A stretch of DNA of 45,884 nt from Bacteroidaceae bacterium (GTDB lineage Bacteria > Bacteroidota > Bacteroidia > Bacteroidales > Bacteroidaceae). The position numbers and the translations under genes were made by a program. Below, in pieces: positions 33,594 to 41,024 of the stretch. Every line of letters starts with the position of its first letter. The first letter of the stretch is position 1. A model generated the notes under the pieces. The model ran no database searches. It worked only from the letters and a program-made list of their open reading frames with translations, and was not told where the DNA came from. The DNA lies in assembly GCA_017645305.1 (NCBI GenBank), contig JAGCPD010000033.1:1-45884 (forward strand), in the 5' to 3' direction.

Positions 33594-33671
33594 TCATATC
33601 TGTTTTCGTTTTGCTAAGTTTATGTAATCCAGACGTTCCATATCAGACAATTGCACACCCTTTACTGCCAT
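33594..33671 (-). CDS. Possible 25-residue peptide
   Basis: ATG at 33671 reads MAVKGVQLSDMERLDYINLA and five more residues to a stop at 33594, 24 nt after a TACCTTTG box (33703-33696). It resembles no family known to me. It may be chance or the relic of a larger gene. Confidence 0.2.
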   Translation of the reverse strand: MAVKGVQLSDMERLDYINLAKRKQI

Positions 33672-33767
33672 AATTCAAAAATAAAGTTAATGGCGCAAAG
33701 GTAATGCCTATTTTCAAGAACACCTAAAAAGGGGTGGATGCATACCAACCTTGAACCATAAACCCTC

Positions 33768-35087
33768 TCACATATCTTCCATGCACAGTCCAGATGTACC
33801 CGTTTCGTACTTTCCGTACTCGCCAGTCACCTCCTTAAACCGCTGCACCTCTTCCTCCAGCACCTTCATATCCAGTTCATCGCGCTGGCGCTTCACCTCG
33901 TAGAAGGTCACACGTTTCTCCAGGTCGTCAGCCGCAATGATGTCGATCTCGTTCTCACCCCTACGGTCCCACCAGCTGTCAATGTGCGTGTACTGCTCAC
34001 TTTCGCGCATCACCTCCTTAAACCAGCGCTCCAGCACTTTGCCGCTGTAGGTCTCATAGTCTCGCGCCACAATCTCAGCCAGCTTCCCATAGGCATTTGC
34101 TTCAATAAAGTAGGTGTATTTGTAGATAAAACGGAACCAAAACTGCAGAAACAGGTCGCTCACGGCATACACAATGTTCTTGTTGGCCGATTTCTGGAAC
34201 ATGGGCTTGTTCTTAGCTATTAGCCCGTAGTCGTTCTCCAGTCTCGTCATATAGCCCGACACCTCAGCATGCAGAATACCCTCAATGTCGCCTCTGGTGT
34301 TGTGACCCGTGGCTATCAGCTTCAGGATGTCGAAATAGCGCCCGTAGTCGCGCCCGAACTCCTCTATCAGCATGTTCTTCCCTTCGGGAATAAAGTACGA
34401 GTTCTTGGCGATAATGCGCCCCAGCATCTTCTCTGCCGTAGTAGCACCCGCATCCATCAGCAGTTCTACGTACTTGGCCACACCACCCGTATAAGTATAT
34501 AGCGCCAGCAGATCCTCTTTCGTATAGTCGGGATTGTAACACCCCAGTATCTCCTTCACCACCGAGGGCGCAAAAGGCTCAATCTTCAGGAACTCCGTCT
34601 GGCGACCATACAGAGGCTCTTTCTTGCCCAGGAACAACTTCGTCATCATCGAATAGACCGAACCGCACACAATCAGGTTGATCTTCGCCTCCCCCTTCTT
34701 CTTGTCCCAGATCTTTTGTATCTGCGAGAAGATGGCACTGTTCACGCGATAGAAGTCCTGAAACTCGTCTATCATCAGCGTCAGAGCTCGTGTCTTCGAC
34801 AGTTCCATCACATAGTCAAAGATGTCAGCAAACCGCTCCACCTTTCCCAGAATAGGAATCTCCAGCTTCTCTGTCAACTCCTGCTGAAATTCCTCACACA
34901 GCACGCTTTCCGTACTCCTTGTCACGAAGAAGTACAATATCGTCTCGTCCTCGTAAGCCTTCATTACGAGCGAAGTCTTACCAATGCGTCTGCGTCCTGT
35001 CAGTACAGTAAACTGAGCCGCACGATGCGAGAGGTCTCTTATTTCCCGCAGTTTCTGAATCTCATATTCCCTGTCGAAGAACTTCAT
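33768..35087 (-). CDS. AAA/DUF234 ATPase B
   Basis: 439 residues. It starts MKFFDREYEI, with Walker A GRRRIGKTS (31-39), Walker B LTLMIDEFQDF, a winged-helix region, and a C-terminal DUF234 segment with a nuclease-like core ENEIDIIAADD and FYEVKRQ. This is the archaeal-type ATPase family, of unknown function and common in Bacteroidales. The gene is complete. Its promoter (TACTTTTG at 35170-35163) is overlaid upstream by CTCAAAAATTAGG repeats. A 15-codon relic of the same family start occurs at 38405. Confidence 0.85.
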   Translation of the reverse strand: MKFFDREYEIQKLREIRDLSHRAAQFTVLTGRRRIGKTSLVMKAYEDETILYFFVTRSTESVLCEEFQQELTEKLEIPILGKVERFADIFDYVMELSKTRALTLMIDEFQDFYRVNSAIFSQIQKIWDKKKGEAKINLIVCGSVYSMMTKLFLGKKEPLYGRQTEFLKIEPFAPSVVKEILGCYNPDYTKEDLLALYTYTGGVAKYVELLMDAGATTAEKMLGRIIAKNSYFIPEGKNMLIEEFGRDYGRYFDILKLIATGHNTRGDIEGILHAEVSGYMTRLENDYGLIAKNKPMFQKSANKNIVYAVSDLFLQFWFRFIYKYTYFIEANAYGKLAEIVARDYETYSGKVLERWFKEVMRESEQYTHIDSWWDRRGENEIDIIAADDLEKRVTFYEVKRQRDELDMKVLEEEVQRFKEVTGEYGKYETGTSGLCMEDM

Positions 35088-35162
35088 AACTTACTATTTT
35101 TATTGATGTTACATCTATTTAGAGTATCGAAACCGTCCGTTCGGAACTCACCGTTTCGGTTG

Positions 35163-35170
35163 CAAAAGTA
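35163..35170 (-). promoter_or_regulatory. -7 element of ATPase B
   Basis: TACTTTTG on the minus strand, 76 nt before the ATG. A TTG is at 35196-35194, inside the first direct repeat. Confidence 0.5.
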
Positions 35171-35191
35171 CTGTTTTTCTTTGAAATAGAA

Positions 35192-35254
35192 CTCAAAAAT
35201 TAGGCAAAAAACACTATTTCCTCAAAAATTAGGTCTTTTTGCCTATTTTTCTCA
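35192..35254. repeat. Direct and inverted repeats upstream of ATPase B
   Basis: CTCAAAAATTAGG occurs at 35192 and 35221 (29 nt apart), then a near-inverted copy GCCTATTTTTCTC at 35241-35253. The first copy covers the -33 position, so the array is placed like an operator. Confidence 0.65.
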
Positions 35255-35377
35255 CACTTTTTATGAAGCAAGGCTGCCATTATCAGCATTTTCTTTGATA
35301 TTCGGCATTTATCAAGTGATTTTGGGATAAATTCGTCAAAATTCACAAGATTCCCATTCAAAACACTACTTTTCCTT

Positions 35378-35414
35378 TAATTCTTAACTCCTAACTCTTA
35401 ATTCTTAACTCTTC
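35378..35414. repeat. TTAACTC heptamers
   Basis: TAATTCT, TAACTCC, TAACTCT, TAATTCT, TAACTCT in tandem. Confidence 0.75.
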
Positions 35415-35419
35415 TACGT

Positions 35420-35469
35420 CCCCATCTAAAGCAAAAGAGATATGAGCAAAATGCCCATACCCCTTTCAG
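35420..35469. repeat. 50-nt module, copy b
   Basis: Begins CCCCATCTAAAGCAAAAGAG and ends CCATACCCCTTTCAG, directly after the heptamer block. Confidence 0.65.
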
Positions 35470-35530
35470 TAGTACCCTTTTCATCATTGACTCATGCGTT
35501 GCCATCGTCATTCTTCACAGTGAGTATCGC

Positions 35531-35770
35531 TCACACTATCGCTTCCTTGATGCACTCCACAATATACCTCACATCATCATCCGTCACATATGGCCCAGCA
35601 GGGAGGCAGAAACCTACCTTGAAGATTTCTTCTTCTATGCCATTCGTATAGAAAGGTGCTCCGGCATACACGGGCTGCTTATGTATGAACTTCCAACAGT
35701 GTTCGGTTTCTATAAACCCTTTCACCTCTTCATAATAGATTGTCCGTTTTTCATCCTGAGTCGTCACCAT
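35531..35770 (-). pseudogene. DegT/DnrJ/EryC1 aminotransferase, C-terminal remnant
   Basis: 79 codons ending FCLPAGPYVTDDDVRYIVEC and IKEAIV, the characteristic C-terminus of DegT-type PLP sugar aminotransferases. The PLP-binding part and all upstream 300 or so residues are missing; the space upstream is occupied by ATPase C. It is probably a non-functional relic of a surface-sugar gene. Confidence 0.75.
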
Positions 35771-35784
35771 TCACCCTATGTAAC

Positions 35785-37059
35785 TCAGTCCTTCAAGCAC
35801 CCAATTGGCACCACATACACCCCATCCTCTCTACGGTAGGCATATTGACCCACACCTATCAGCACCATCATAAACGACGGAGCCTTCATCTTCCGGGTAT
35901 CAATCTTTCCCGCCAACTCCTTCAGAGCATTAGCACCATCCTTGATCTTGTCCTCACCGCCAAGTTTCACCTCCACCAAACCGTAACGACCGTCCCTTAG
36001 ATGTACCACTGCATCGCACTCCAGCCCGTTCTTGTCACGGAAATGGTATACCTTGCCGTTCAGCGCATCGGCATACACCCGCAGGTCACGAACCGCCATG
36101 GTCTCAAACAGCAGCCCAAACGTGTTCAGGTCATTAATCAAGTCCTGAGGGCCTACGCCCAATGCTGCCGTAGCGATAGATGGGTCTGTAAAATATCTTG
36201 TATCCGATGTGCGTATGGCTGTCTTGCTCCGAAGGTTAGGATTCCATGCCTCACTATCCTCCACCACAAAAATCTCCTTCAACACCTTGTGATAAGAGGC
36301 GATGGTGTCCTCCGAAAGCGAATCTGCCTCATTGGCCACCATATCTGCCTTGATGGTACCGAATGATGCCTGACTGCCCTGGTTCCTTGCCAGCGAGCGC
36401 AAAAGACGATGCACACGAACAGGGTCACGATCCACACCGTCCACCTTCTGAATATCACGTTTTTCCACCGAATCCACATAGTCAAAAGCCTGATCCAACG
36501 CAATCTCACGCTCCATATCCACAGCCAACGGCCATCCGCCACGACAGGTCAGGAAAGCCACCTGTTCAATATCCATCTGGTTGATAGCACCTATCTGTTC
36601 AGGAGCGGTGAACAATTCAGCCAACGAAACCTCTCCGCTCGATTCCTGAGACTCCCACAGGCTCATAGGCCGCATCCTGAGCCAACCTATGCGTCCTGTT
36701 CCAGAATGAATCACCTTGCTCATGTCAGGCGGTACTGACGAACCTGTCAGGATGAACTGCCCCAGCGGCCCGTGGTCTGACTCAAACCTCACGCTATCCC
36801 ACAGCTGTGGCGCCACCTGCCACTCATCAATCAGTCTTGGGAATTCGCCTTTCAAGAGCAGTTTCGGATTCAACGTGGCCAGTTGGATGTTCTGTTCCAC
36901 CATGCCAGTCTCCGTCATATACTTCACGCTCTTGGCAATTTGTTCAGCCGTGGTAGTTTTTCCGCACCACTTTGCACCCTCAACGAGTACTGCCCCCTTA
37001 CCGACCAGTTTACGTTGTAACAACCTGTCTGCTATTCTTTTCTTATACACATTCTCCAT
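35785..37059 (-). CDS. AAA_14/DUF4143 ATPase C
   Basis: 424 residues from MENVYKKRIADRLL. Walker A is GAKWCGKTT (28-36), Walker B is RLIDEWQ. The DUF4143 part includes YHKVLKEIFVVED and the nuclease-like core LECDAVVHLRDG and GLVEVKLGG. The start at 37059 is preferred to an ATG 27 nt earlier because the -7 box TATCTTTG (37091-37084) lies just before that ATG. Four tandem 23-bp repeats cover the region from -33 upstream. The gene appears intact. Its function is unknown; the family is linked to variable genome regions. Confidence 0.85.
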   Translation of the reverse strand: MENVYKKRIADRLLQRKLVGKGAVLVEGAKWCGKTTTAEQIAKSVKYMTETGMVEQNIQLATLNPKLLLKGEFPRLIDEWQVAPQLWDSVRFESDHGPLGQFILTGSSVPPDMSKVIHSGTGRIGWLRMRPMSLWESQESSGEVSLAELFTAPEQIGAINQMDIEQVAFLTCRGGWPLAVDMEREIALDQAFDYVDSVEKRDIQKVDGVDRDPVRVHRLLRSLARNQGSQASFGTIKADMVANEADSLSEDTIASYHKVLKEIFVVEDSEAWNPNLRSKTAIRTSDTRYFTDPSIATAALGVGPQDLINDLNTFGLLFETMAVRDLRVYADALNGKVYHFRDKNGLECDAVVHLRDGRYGLVEVKLGGEDKIKDGANALKELAGKIDTRKMKAPSFMMVLIGVGQYAYRREDGVYVVPIGCLKD

Positions 37060-37083
37060 ATCGAATCGGTTTAAATTGTGGCG

Positions 37084-37091
37084 CAAAGATA
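37084..37091 (-). promoter_or_regulatory. -7 element of ATPase C
   Basis: TATCTTTG on the minus strand, 24 nt before the chosen ATG. The expected -33 position falls in the first 23-bp repeat. Confidence 0.6.
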
Positions 37092-37107
37092 CACATTATT
37101 TTTTTAA

Positions 37108-37195
37108 TTCACCCATTCGGCCAAAATTTATTCACCCATTCGGCCAAAATTTATTCACCCATTCGGCCAAAATTTATTCACCCATTCGGCCAAAA
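37108..37195. repeat. Tandem 23-bp repeats upstream of ATPase C
   Basis: Three perfect 23-bp copies (37108, 37131, 37154) and a fourth of 19 bp (37177). The unit is TTCACCCATTCGGCCAAAAT then TTA. There are no spacers, so it is not a CRISPR array. Its position over the promoter suggests an operator. Confidence 0.92.
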
Positions 37196-37235
37196 CATCG
37201 TTCAATCCTCTGCCCTCGCTCACTGATATTAATTT

Positions 37236-37436
37236 ATTGGTGTCCGCTAAAACTTTTTGAGTCAAACACAAATTAAGGTCGGTATCCTCGCTTGGATTTC
37301 CGACCTTTTTGTTATCTTTGTTTTGTAACCCACCATAAGAACGTACCCCCGATTTTATCGGCAGTCGCGTTAATATGAATTTTCGAAAAATATCAGCTTT
37401 GTTATTCGGGCTGCTTGAAAGAACTCATGGGTGTAC
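37236..37436 (+). mobile_element. Possible IS 5' end remnant
   Basis: TTGGTGTCCGCTAAAACTTT resembles a terminal repeat of Bacteroidetes insertion sequences. It is followed by a strong hairpin, a TATCTTTG box (37313-37320) and an open frame from ATG 37375 (MNFRKISALLFGLLERTH) that runs into the convergent cupin gene. The match is from memory and weak. Confidence 0.3.
37275..37310 (+). terminator. Strong hairpin with T-run
   Basis: AAGGTCGG pairs with CCGACCTT, with an inner ATCC/GGAT stem and five T after it. It sits before a TATCTTTG box, as in IS elements that block read-through. Confidence 0.7.
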
Positions 37437-37829
37437 TCATGCTTCTTGCCATAACTCATCCTCATCCAGCGGCATATACGCTCCGTCCTTGACTTCCAGA
37501 AGCACTGTTCCGCTCTCCAAACATTTCAAACTATGCCACTGTCCTGCTTCTATATTCAGCATAACACCGCCTGGTACCATATCAATGGTATCTGTAAGGT
37601 TGCCAGTCTCATCATAGAGGTATTCCTCAAAATGACCGCGAATGCAAACCACTGTTTCCGATGTACCCTTATGCCTGTGTATAGGCATAACCGTCCCCAA
37701 CTCCAGCGCGTTAAGCATACGCTGACTCTGGTCTTCGGGTGAGTTTCGCAAATCCATGTTTTGCCTCAAACGAGGATTCTCTTTTGCCTTAGCACTCAAT
37801 TCATCAAGCAAAGTCTTGTCTATAACCAT
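37437..37829 (-). CDS. WbuC-family cupin protein
   Basis: 130 residues: N-terminal helix, NPRLRQNMDLRNSPEDQSQR, LNALELGTVMPIHRHKGTSE (cupin metal His pair) and VVCIRGHFEEY. This family occurs with surface polysaccharide genes, and the DegT relic nearby suggests the locus once held more of these. The role is probably metal-bound sugar modification, but undefined. Confidence 0.82.
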   Translation of the reverse strand: MVIDKTLLDELSAKAKENPRLRQNMDLRNSPEDQSQRMLNALELGTVMPIHRHKGTSETVVCIRGHFEEYLYDETGNLTDTIDMVPGGVMLNIEAGQWHSLKCLESGTVLLEVKDGAYMPLDEDELWQEA

Positions 37830-38017
37830 AGTTTATTTCATGATATTTGGAATACCATTGAGCTCATTCTGTATATACTCCAGCGTCATACGTTAAATCA
37901 CTTTTCTGCAAAAATAGCGTTTTCCCCACAATTCTATTGCATTTCTTTAAAAATATTATTCTTTTTTTGCAGTATTCCACCGGCAAAGTACCAAATTTGC
38001 ACCTTCTCCCATCCGTC

Positions 38018-38088
38018 TATTAACCACAAATGGCTCTCCCTTCTCTTACGAGAATAGGAAAGCCATTGCTGATATTCCCACAAAATGA
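38018..38088. repeat. Hairpin repeat, copy 1
   Basis: Arms AATGGCTCTCCCTTCTC and GAGAATAGGAAAGCCATT around TTAC (38029-38067), then GCTGATATTCCCACAAAATG. Copies 2 and 3 are at 44481 and 45684. Confidence 0.85.
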
Positions 38089-38141
38089 TGTATCTTGTAC
38101 TCTCTGGATTTTCCAACTATCAACCATCAACTTTATGTTTA

Positions 38142-38191
38142 CCCCATTGCGGCCAGAATAAAAAGCTACAGAACTGCCATACCCCTTTCAG
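38142..38191. repeat. 50-nt module, copy c
   Basis: Begins CCCCATTGCGGCC and ends CCATACCCCTTTCAG. It follows the hairpin repeat, as copy d does at 44577. Confidence 0.65.
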
Positions 38192-38213
38192 AAAACTCAT
38201 ATCTGTTTTCGTT

Positions 38214-38332
38214 TCACTAACCACTAACCGCTAACCACTAACCGTTTTTCATTGTTAATTATTAATTGTTAACTGTTCACTCTTTCACTTTTCACTCTAA
38301 AGTCTAAAGTCTAGCGTCTAAAGTCTAAAACG
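38214..38332. repeat. Mixed heptamer block
   Basis: Adjacent runs of different 7-nt families: CTAACC(A/G), then TTAATTA/TTGTTAA-like, TTTCACT, and AAGTCTA. The final 32 nt recur exactly at 40549-40580. Confidence 0.85.
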
Positions 38333-38357
38333 GTTTTCGTTCCCGCTATCTTACATC

Positions 38358-38405
38358 TCATCCCTTCAGGAAAGCCACTTCATATTCCCTGCCGAAGAAC
38401 TTCAT
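38358..38405 (-). pseudogene. Relic of an ATPase B-type start
   Basis: ATG at 38405 reads MKFFGREYEVAFLKG then stop. The first nine residues and the upstream DNA (GTTATGAAGTTCTTCGGC) match the start of ATPase B; the end resembles the C-terminus of other ATPases. It is a deletion remnant. Confidence 0.65.
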
Positions 38406-38430
38406 AACTTACTCTTTATGCCTACTTAAC

Positions 38431-38469
38431 AAAAAAGGCTGACACCCAGCATTTCGCCAGGCATCAGCC
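38431..38469 (-). terminator. Terminator of phage-like unit
   Basis: On the minus strand GGCTGATGCC, about 14 nt, GGGTGTCAGCC, then six T. It follows the last gene of the unit by 34 nt. Confidence 0.85.
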
Positions 38470-38503
38470 CCTCGCTGTAAGCTCTCAAGCCGCAAACCAG
38501 AGA

Positions 38504-39727
38504 CTAGTCCTCAACAGGGTCTTCTCCGTTGTTACCAGCCTGTTTGGTGTACACACGTTCCGTCACGCTGCTGCTAACACCATTCTTGATGGCGATAGCC
38601 TTCACGGTAGTCGTGTCGGTCAGCGTGATAGGTGAAGCGTACAACGTGCTCGAAGCCGTAGGTGTCGAGCCGTCCGTAGTGTAGCGAATCTCTGCACCAG
38701 TTTCAGCACTCATTGTTACCTGAGTGGAGTCCGTAAACTGAGTTTCACCCGAGAACGTAGGCGCAGCTACGACAGTGGGAGTCTCAGGGGTTTCAGAGAT
38801 TCCAGAACTGCCCGTGCTATCTGGCTGCACTGTCACCAGCTCCATCATGCTGCTGTTTGGGTTCAGATAGACAGACTTGGTGTTGATGCCACCATAGCTG
38901 TCAGCGCAGCGCTTCAAAGCAGCATTGCCCATGTAGTCAGCCAGGATGTCACTCACCACCACCAGACGCTGGCTGCCCACCTTCGTGGTGCCGCCCGTGC
39001 TCTCACGGCTGTATGTCCAGCTCGCACCCGCACTCACCAAAGGCGAACTCATACCCAGCACGTAACCGCCATTGCCGTCACTCACGCTGGTGAATCCCAG
39101 TTCGCTCACCTTGCTCATCAGTATGCTCTCATCGTTCACGTCCAGCACCACCTTCCACGAGTCCATCGTCGCACGGGGAACCATGCTCACCGTGTCGATA
39201 TACTGCTTCGCGTAGAAGAAGGTAATCTGGTCGCAGTCGTCCCAACCCGTGTTGTTGCCAATCACCGCAGCCGCCAGTTCGCTCACCTTTGTTGCCGGGC
39301 CAATCACCAGCGAGCCCAAGCTGATGTCGCTCACCAGCACACCGTTTTCACCCGTCTGCATATTGATGCTGCGCAGACTGCCACGGCAGTACTGGTAAGG
39401 TGCCACCACGCAACCGCCGTTCAAGCGCTCCTGTTTGGTCATGAACACTGGGTTGATGCCGTAGTTCACCTGCACCATCATGTTAAATTCGTTGCAGCCA
39501 GCAGGCTTACCCTCAAAGGCCTGCACCAGCTTGCCCTCATACAGACGGTGGTTGGCCGCCACGTTACCCAGCTGGCCGCGCACCATTGCCTGACCCTCAC
39601 TTCGGCGAGGTGTGCTCGTCTTGCGCGGACGCTTTGCCAGTACAGCACCGTTAACCGTCTGACGGCCCACAAAGTTATCACCAAAGCGGCCGCTCACACC
39701 ACTGAAATCACCATGAATCTTTGCCAT
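38504..39727 (-). CDS. DUF6266-like protein with CHB_HEX-type C-terminal domain
   Basis: 407 residues without a signal peptide. The start MAKIHGDFSGVSGRFGDNFV with PRRSEGQAMVRGQLGNVA matches a Bacteroidetes family (DUF6266-like) found in phage-like and mobile regions. Residues about 325-395 (PTFSGETQFTDSTQVTMSAE, AEIRYTTDGSTPT, TTVKAIAIKNG) form a chitobiase/hexosaminidase C-terminal-type Ig module, common in surface or structural proteins. It is the last gene before a strong terminator. It could be a particle, adhesion or released surface protein. Confidence 0.65.
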   Translation of the reverse strand: MAKIHGDFSGVSGRFGDNFVGRQTVNGAVLAKRPRKTSTPRRSEGQAMVRGQLGNVAANHRLYEGKLVQAFEGKPAGCNEFNMMVQVNYGINPVFMTKQERLNGGCVVAPYQYCRGSLRSINMQTGENGVLVSDISLGSLVIGPATKVSELAAAVIGNNTGWDDCDQITFFYAKQYIDTVSMVPRATMDSWKVVLDVNDESILMSKVSELGFTSVSDGNGGYVLGMSSPLVSAGASWTYSRESTGGTTKVGSQRLVVVSDILADYMGNAALKRCADSYGGINTKSVYLNPNSSMMELVTVQPDSTGSSGISETPETPTVVAAPTFSGETQFTDSTQVTMSAETGAEIRYTTDGSTPTASSTLYASPITLTDTTTVKAIAIKNGVSSSVTERVYTKQAGNNGEDPVED

Positions 39728-39747
39728 AATCGTTTCCTCCTATTTCT

Positions 39748-39783
39748 AATAATTGAAAATTGATAATTGAAAATTGATAATTC
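39748..39783. repeat. AATTGAA/AATTGAT heptamers
   Basis: AATTGAAAATTGATAATTGA and on: five 7-nt units just upstream of the DUF6266-like start. Confidence 0.75.
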
Positions 39784-39788
39784 TTAAA

Positions 39789-40268
39789 CTACTTAAAAAT
39801 ATTGAACAACTTAAACCTTAGGACGATCACGAGTACCGTGACCGCCACGATTATCCAGAATACCCATTTAAGGGTTAGTACCACGGGCGAAGCCCTACTT
39901 GAACCCCTTGAACCCTGAAACGTGGAACTTGAAACCGAATCGCGTGTAGCGATATAAACAGTGTCGTGTTCCACTCTCACCTCCACTTCCCGGTTACTTA
40001 TCTGAGCGCGGTCGCTAAAGCGATCCCGCTCCGTCGTTTTCTCCAGCCTCAGTGTGTCGCCCGTTTCGGTTTTCGTTATCGTTATGGTTTTCGTTTCCAC
40101 AATCGTATCATGCACGGCCACCATCACCTGCTCCACCCTAATGCTGTCTCTTTCGTCAGCCCTCAGTCCTCTTACCTCCGTCCTCTGAGCGGTGCGACTT
40201 GCCGCGCATCCGCTCACGAACAGGGCAATCAGCCCTGTAAGGACAATCGTTAATACCTTCCACTGCAT
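39789..40268 (-). CDS. Lipoprotein with C-terminal membrane helix (u-spanin-like)
   Basis: 159 residues. The signal LTGLIALFVSGC gives a lipidated Cys21. The central part (25-125) is polar, rich in Thr/Glu/Arg and likely extended beta. Residues 129-150 (VVLTLKWVFWIIVAVTVLVI) form a membrane helix followed by RFKLFNIFK, so the C-terminus would be inside. Lipid anchor at one end and inner-membrane helix at the other is the architecture of unimolecular spanins (T1 gp11 type), which fuse inner and outer membranes at lysis. Its neighbours are an M15 endolysin and a membrane/coiled-coil protein. The N-terminal 113 nt overlap the preceding gene in another frame. Confidence 0.65.
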   Translation of the reverse strand: MQWKVLTIVLTGLIALFVSGCAASRTAQRTEVRGLRADERDSIRVEQVMVAVHDTIVETKTITITKTETGDTLRLEKTTERDRFSDRAQISNREVEVRVEHDTVYIATRDSVSSSTFQGSRGSSRASPVVLTLKWVFWIIVAVTVLVIVLRFKLFNIFK

Positions 40269-40473
40269 CTTTCAATTCCTTTACTTCCTGTCTCAGTTGT
40301 CCCACTTCCTCTTGCAGGGGTTCGCCTATGTTGCGGCGAAACTCCTCCACATACTCCTTCGCCAGGTCCATGTAGTTTTGCTGCACCTCTGCCTTATACT
40401 TTCTGCGGTTTACCACCCACCCGCATCCGCCCAATAGGGTCAATACACCCAGTATTACATTTGTCCAGTCCAT
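40156..40473 (-). CDS. Membrane/coiled-coil protein, holin- or spanin-like
   Basis: 105 residues. One N-terminal membrane helix (about 4-22, NVILGVLTLLGGCGWVV) is followed by NRRKYK and a long coiled coil (about 28-75, heptads with Leu/Val). A Cys/Arg-rich tail overlaps the lipoprotein gene by 113 nt. Positive charges after the helix suggest the coil is cytoplasmic, which argues against a classical i-spanin and leaves holin-associated or unknown function open. Confidence 0.6.
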   Translation of the reverse strand: MDWTNVILGVLTLLGGCGWVVNRRKYKAEVQQNYMDLAKEYVEEFRRNIGEPLQEEVGQLRQEVKELKDAVEGINDCPYRADCPVRERMRGKSHRSEDGGKRTEG

Positions 40474-40519
40474 TGTCTTTCCCTCCTCTCCGTTTTCGTT
40501 ATCGTTTTGGTTAGTCCTT

Positions 40520-40580
40520 CGCTAACCGCTAACCGCTCCTCGCTTACTAAAGTCTAAAGTCTAGCGTCTAAAGTCTAAAC
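40520..40580. repeat. Heptamer block inside the phage-like unit
   Basis: CGCTAAC units then AAAGTCT, AAAGTCT, AGCGTCT, AAAGTCT. The last 32 nt are identical to 38301-38332, including the variant AGCGTCT. Confidence 0.85.
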
Positions 40581-40583
40581 CGG

Positions 40584-41018
40584 TTATCGTTTGTCAAACT
40601 TCTGTTTTCTGTTCACACCGTTCCGTTTCCACGAAACATGGATGAAACGGATACTCCCGTTAGGCCGCTTATACCTTATCAATTGGTCATAGCGTCCATT
40701 CTCTTCAAGAATCTTTGCCAGCCGTTCATTATCCTCGCAGGAGACATCCGCTGCCTCGCCGCGCATGTGCTGACTGTTTGTCACGCCGCCCACACGGGCA
40801 TTGTGCAGCGGGCAACGATACCCTGAGTTTACCACAATGGGCATCCCCAGCTTCTCACGCGCTGGCTCCAAAACATTCTCCACAAGTGCAGAAAGATTCT
40901 CCTCCACACCGTTTGGCAGCTTGTCCGCTGGTTGCTTCAGCGGGCATTCGCGGCACCTGCTCCCGTTTTCACGAAAGCAGCGTGCCATCTCTTCACGTTT
41001 AAAGTGTCCCATATCCAT
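40584..41018 (-). CDS. M15-type peptidase, phage endolysin-like
   Basis: 144 residues of the Peptidase_M15_3 type, cutting peptidoglycan stem peptides. The zinc site is SQHMRGEAADV (SxHxxGxAxD) with a third ligand in IRFIHVSW. SGYRCPLHNARVGG is the family signature. There is no signal peptide, so export would need a holin or lysis. The N-terminal part has a Cys cluster (CFRENGSRCRECPLK). It starts 6 nt after the sigma-like gene. Confidence 0.82.
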   Translation of the reverse strand: MDMGHFKREEMARCFRENGSRCRECPLKQPADKLPNGVEENLSALVENVLEPAREKLGMPIVVNSGYRCPLHNARVGGVTNSQHMRGEAADVSCEDNERLAKILEENGRYDQLIRYKRPNGSIRFIHVSWKRNGVNRKQKFDKR

Positions 41019-41024
41019 AACTCC

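Larger units (their letters stand above)
33361..33767. other. Gap between ATPases A and B
   Basis: A 407-nt AT-rich gap between convergent stops. It contains one copy of the 50-nt module (33538-33585) and a possible 25-codon frame at 33594-33671 (minus) with a TTACCTTTG box before it. Nothing else is recognised. Confidence 0.5.
37060..37436. other. Gap between ATPase C and cupin gene
   Basis: 377 nt holding the ATPase C promoter, its repeat array, and a possible IS-start remnant with terminator (37236-37436). Confidence 0.5.
37830..38503. other. Repeat-filled gap
   Basis: 674 nt without an intact gene. In order: AT-rich sequence, hairpin repeat copy 1 (38018-38088), 50-nt module copy c (38142-38191), mixed heptamers (38214-38332), an ATPase-start relic (38358-38405) and a terminator (38431-38469). 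Confidence 0.7.

Noticed and set aside
37108..37195. CRISPR array
   Set aside because: The 23-bp repeats are directly tandem without spacers, and no cas genes are present.
36716..37276. Plus-strand frame of 186 codons with repeated FIHPFGQN peptide
   Set aside because: The repeated peptide is only a translation of the 23-bp promoter repeats, and the rest is antisense to ATPase C.
40156..40473. Classical i-spanin partner overlapping the lipoprotein gene
   Set aside because: The overlap recalls Rz/Rz1, but positive charges after the helix predict a cytoplasmic coil, so the protein is left unassigned between holin-associated and unknown.
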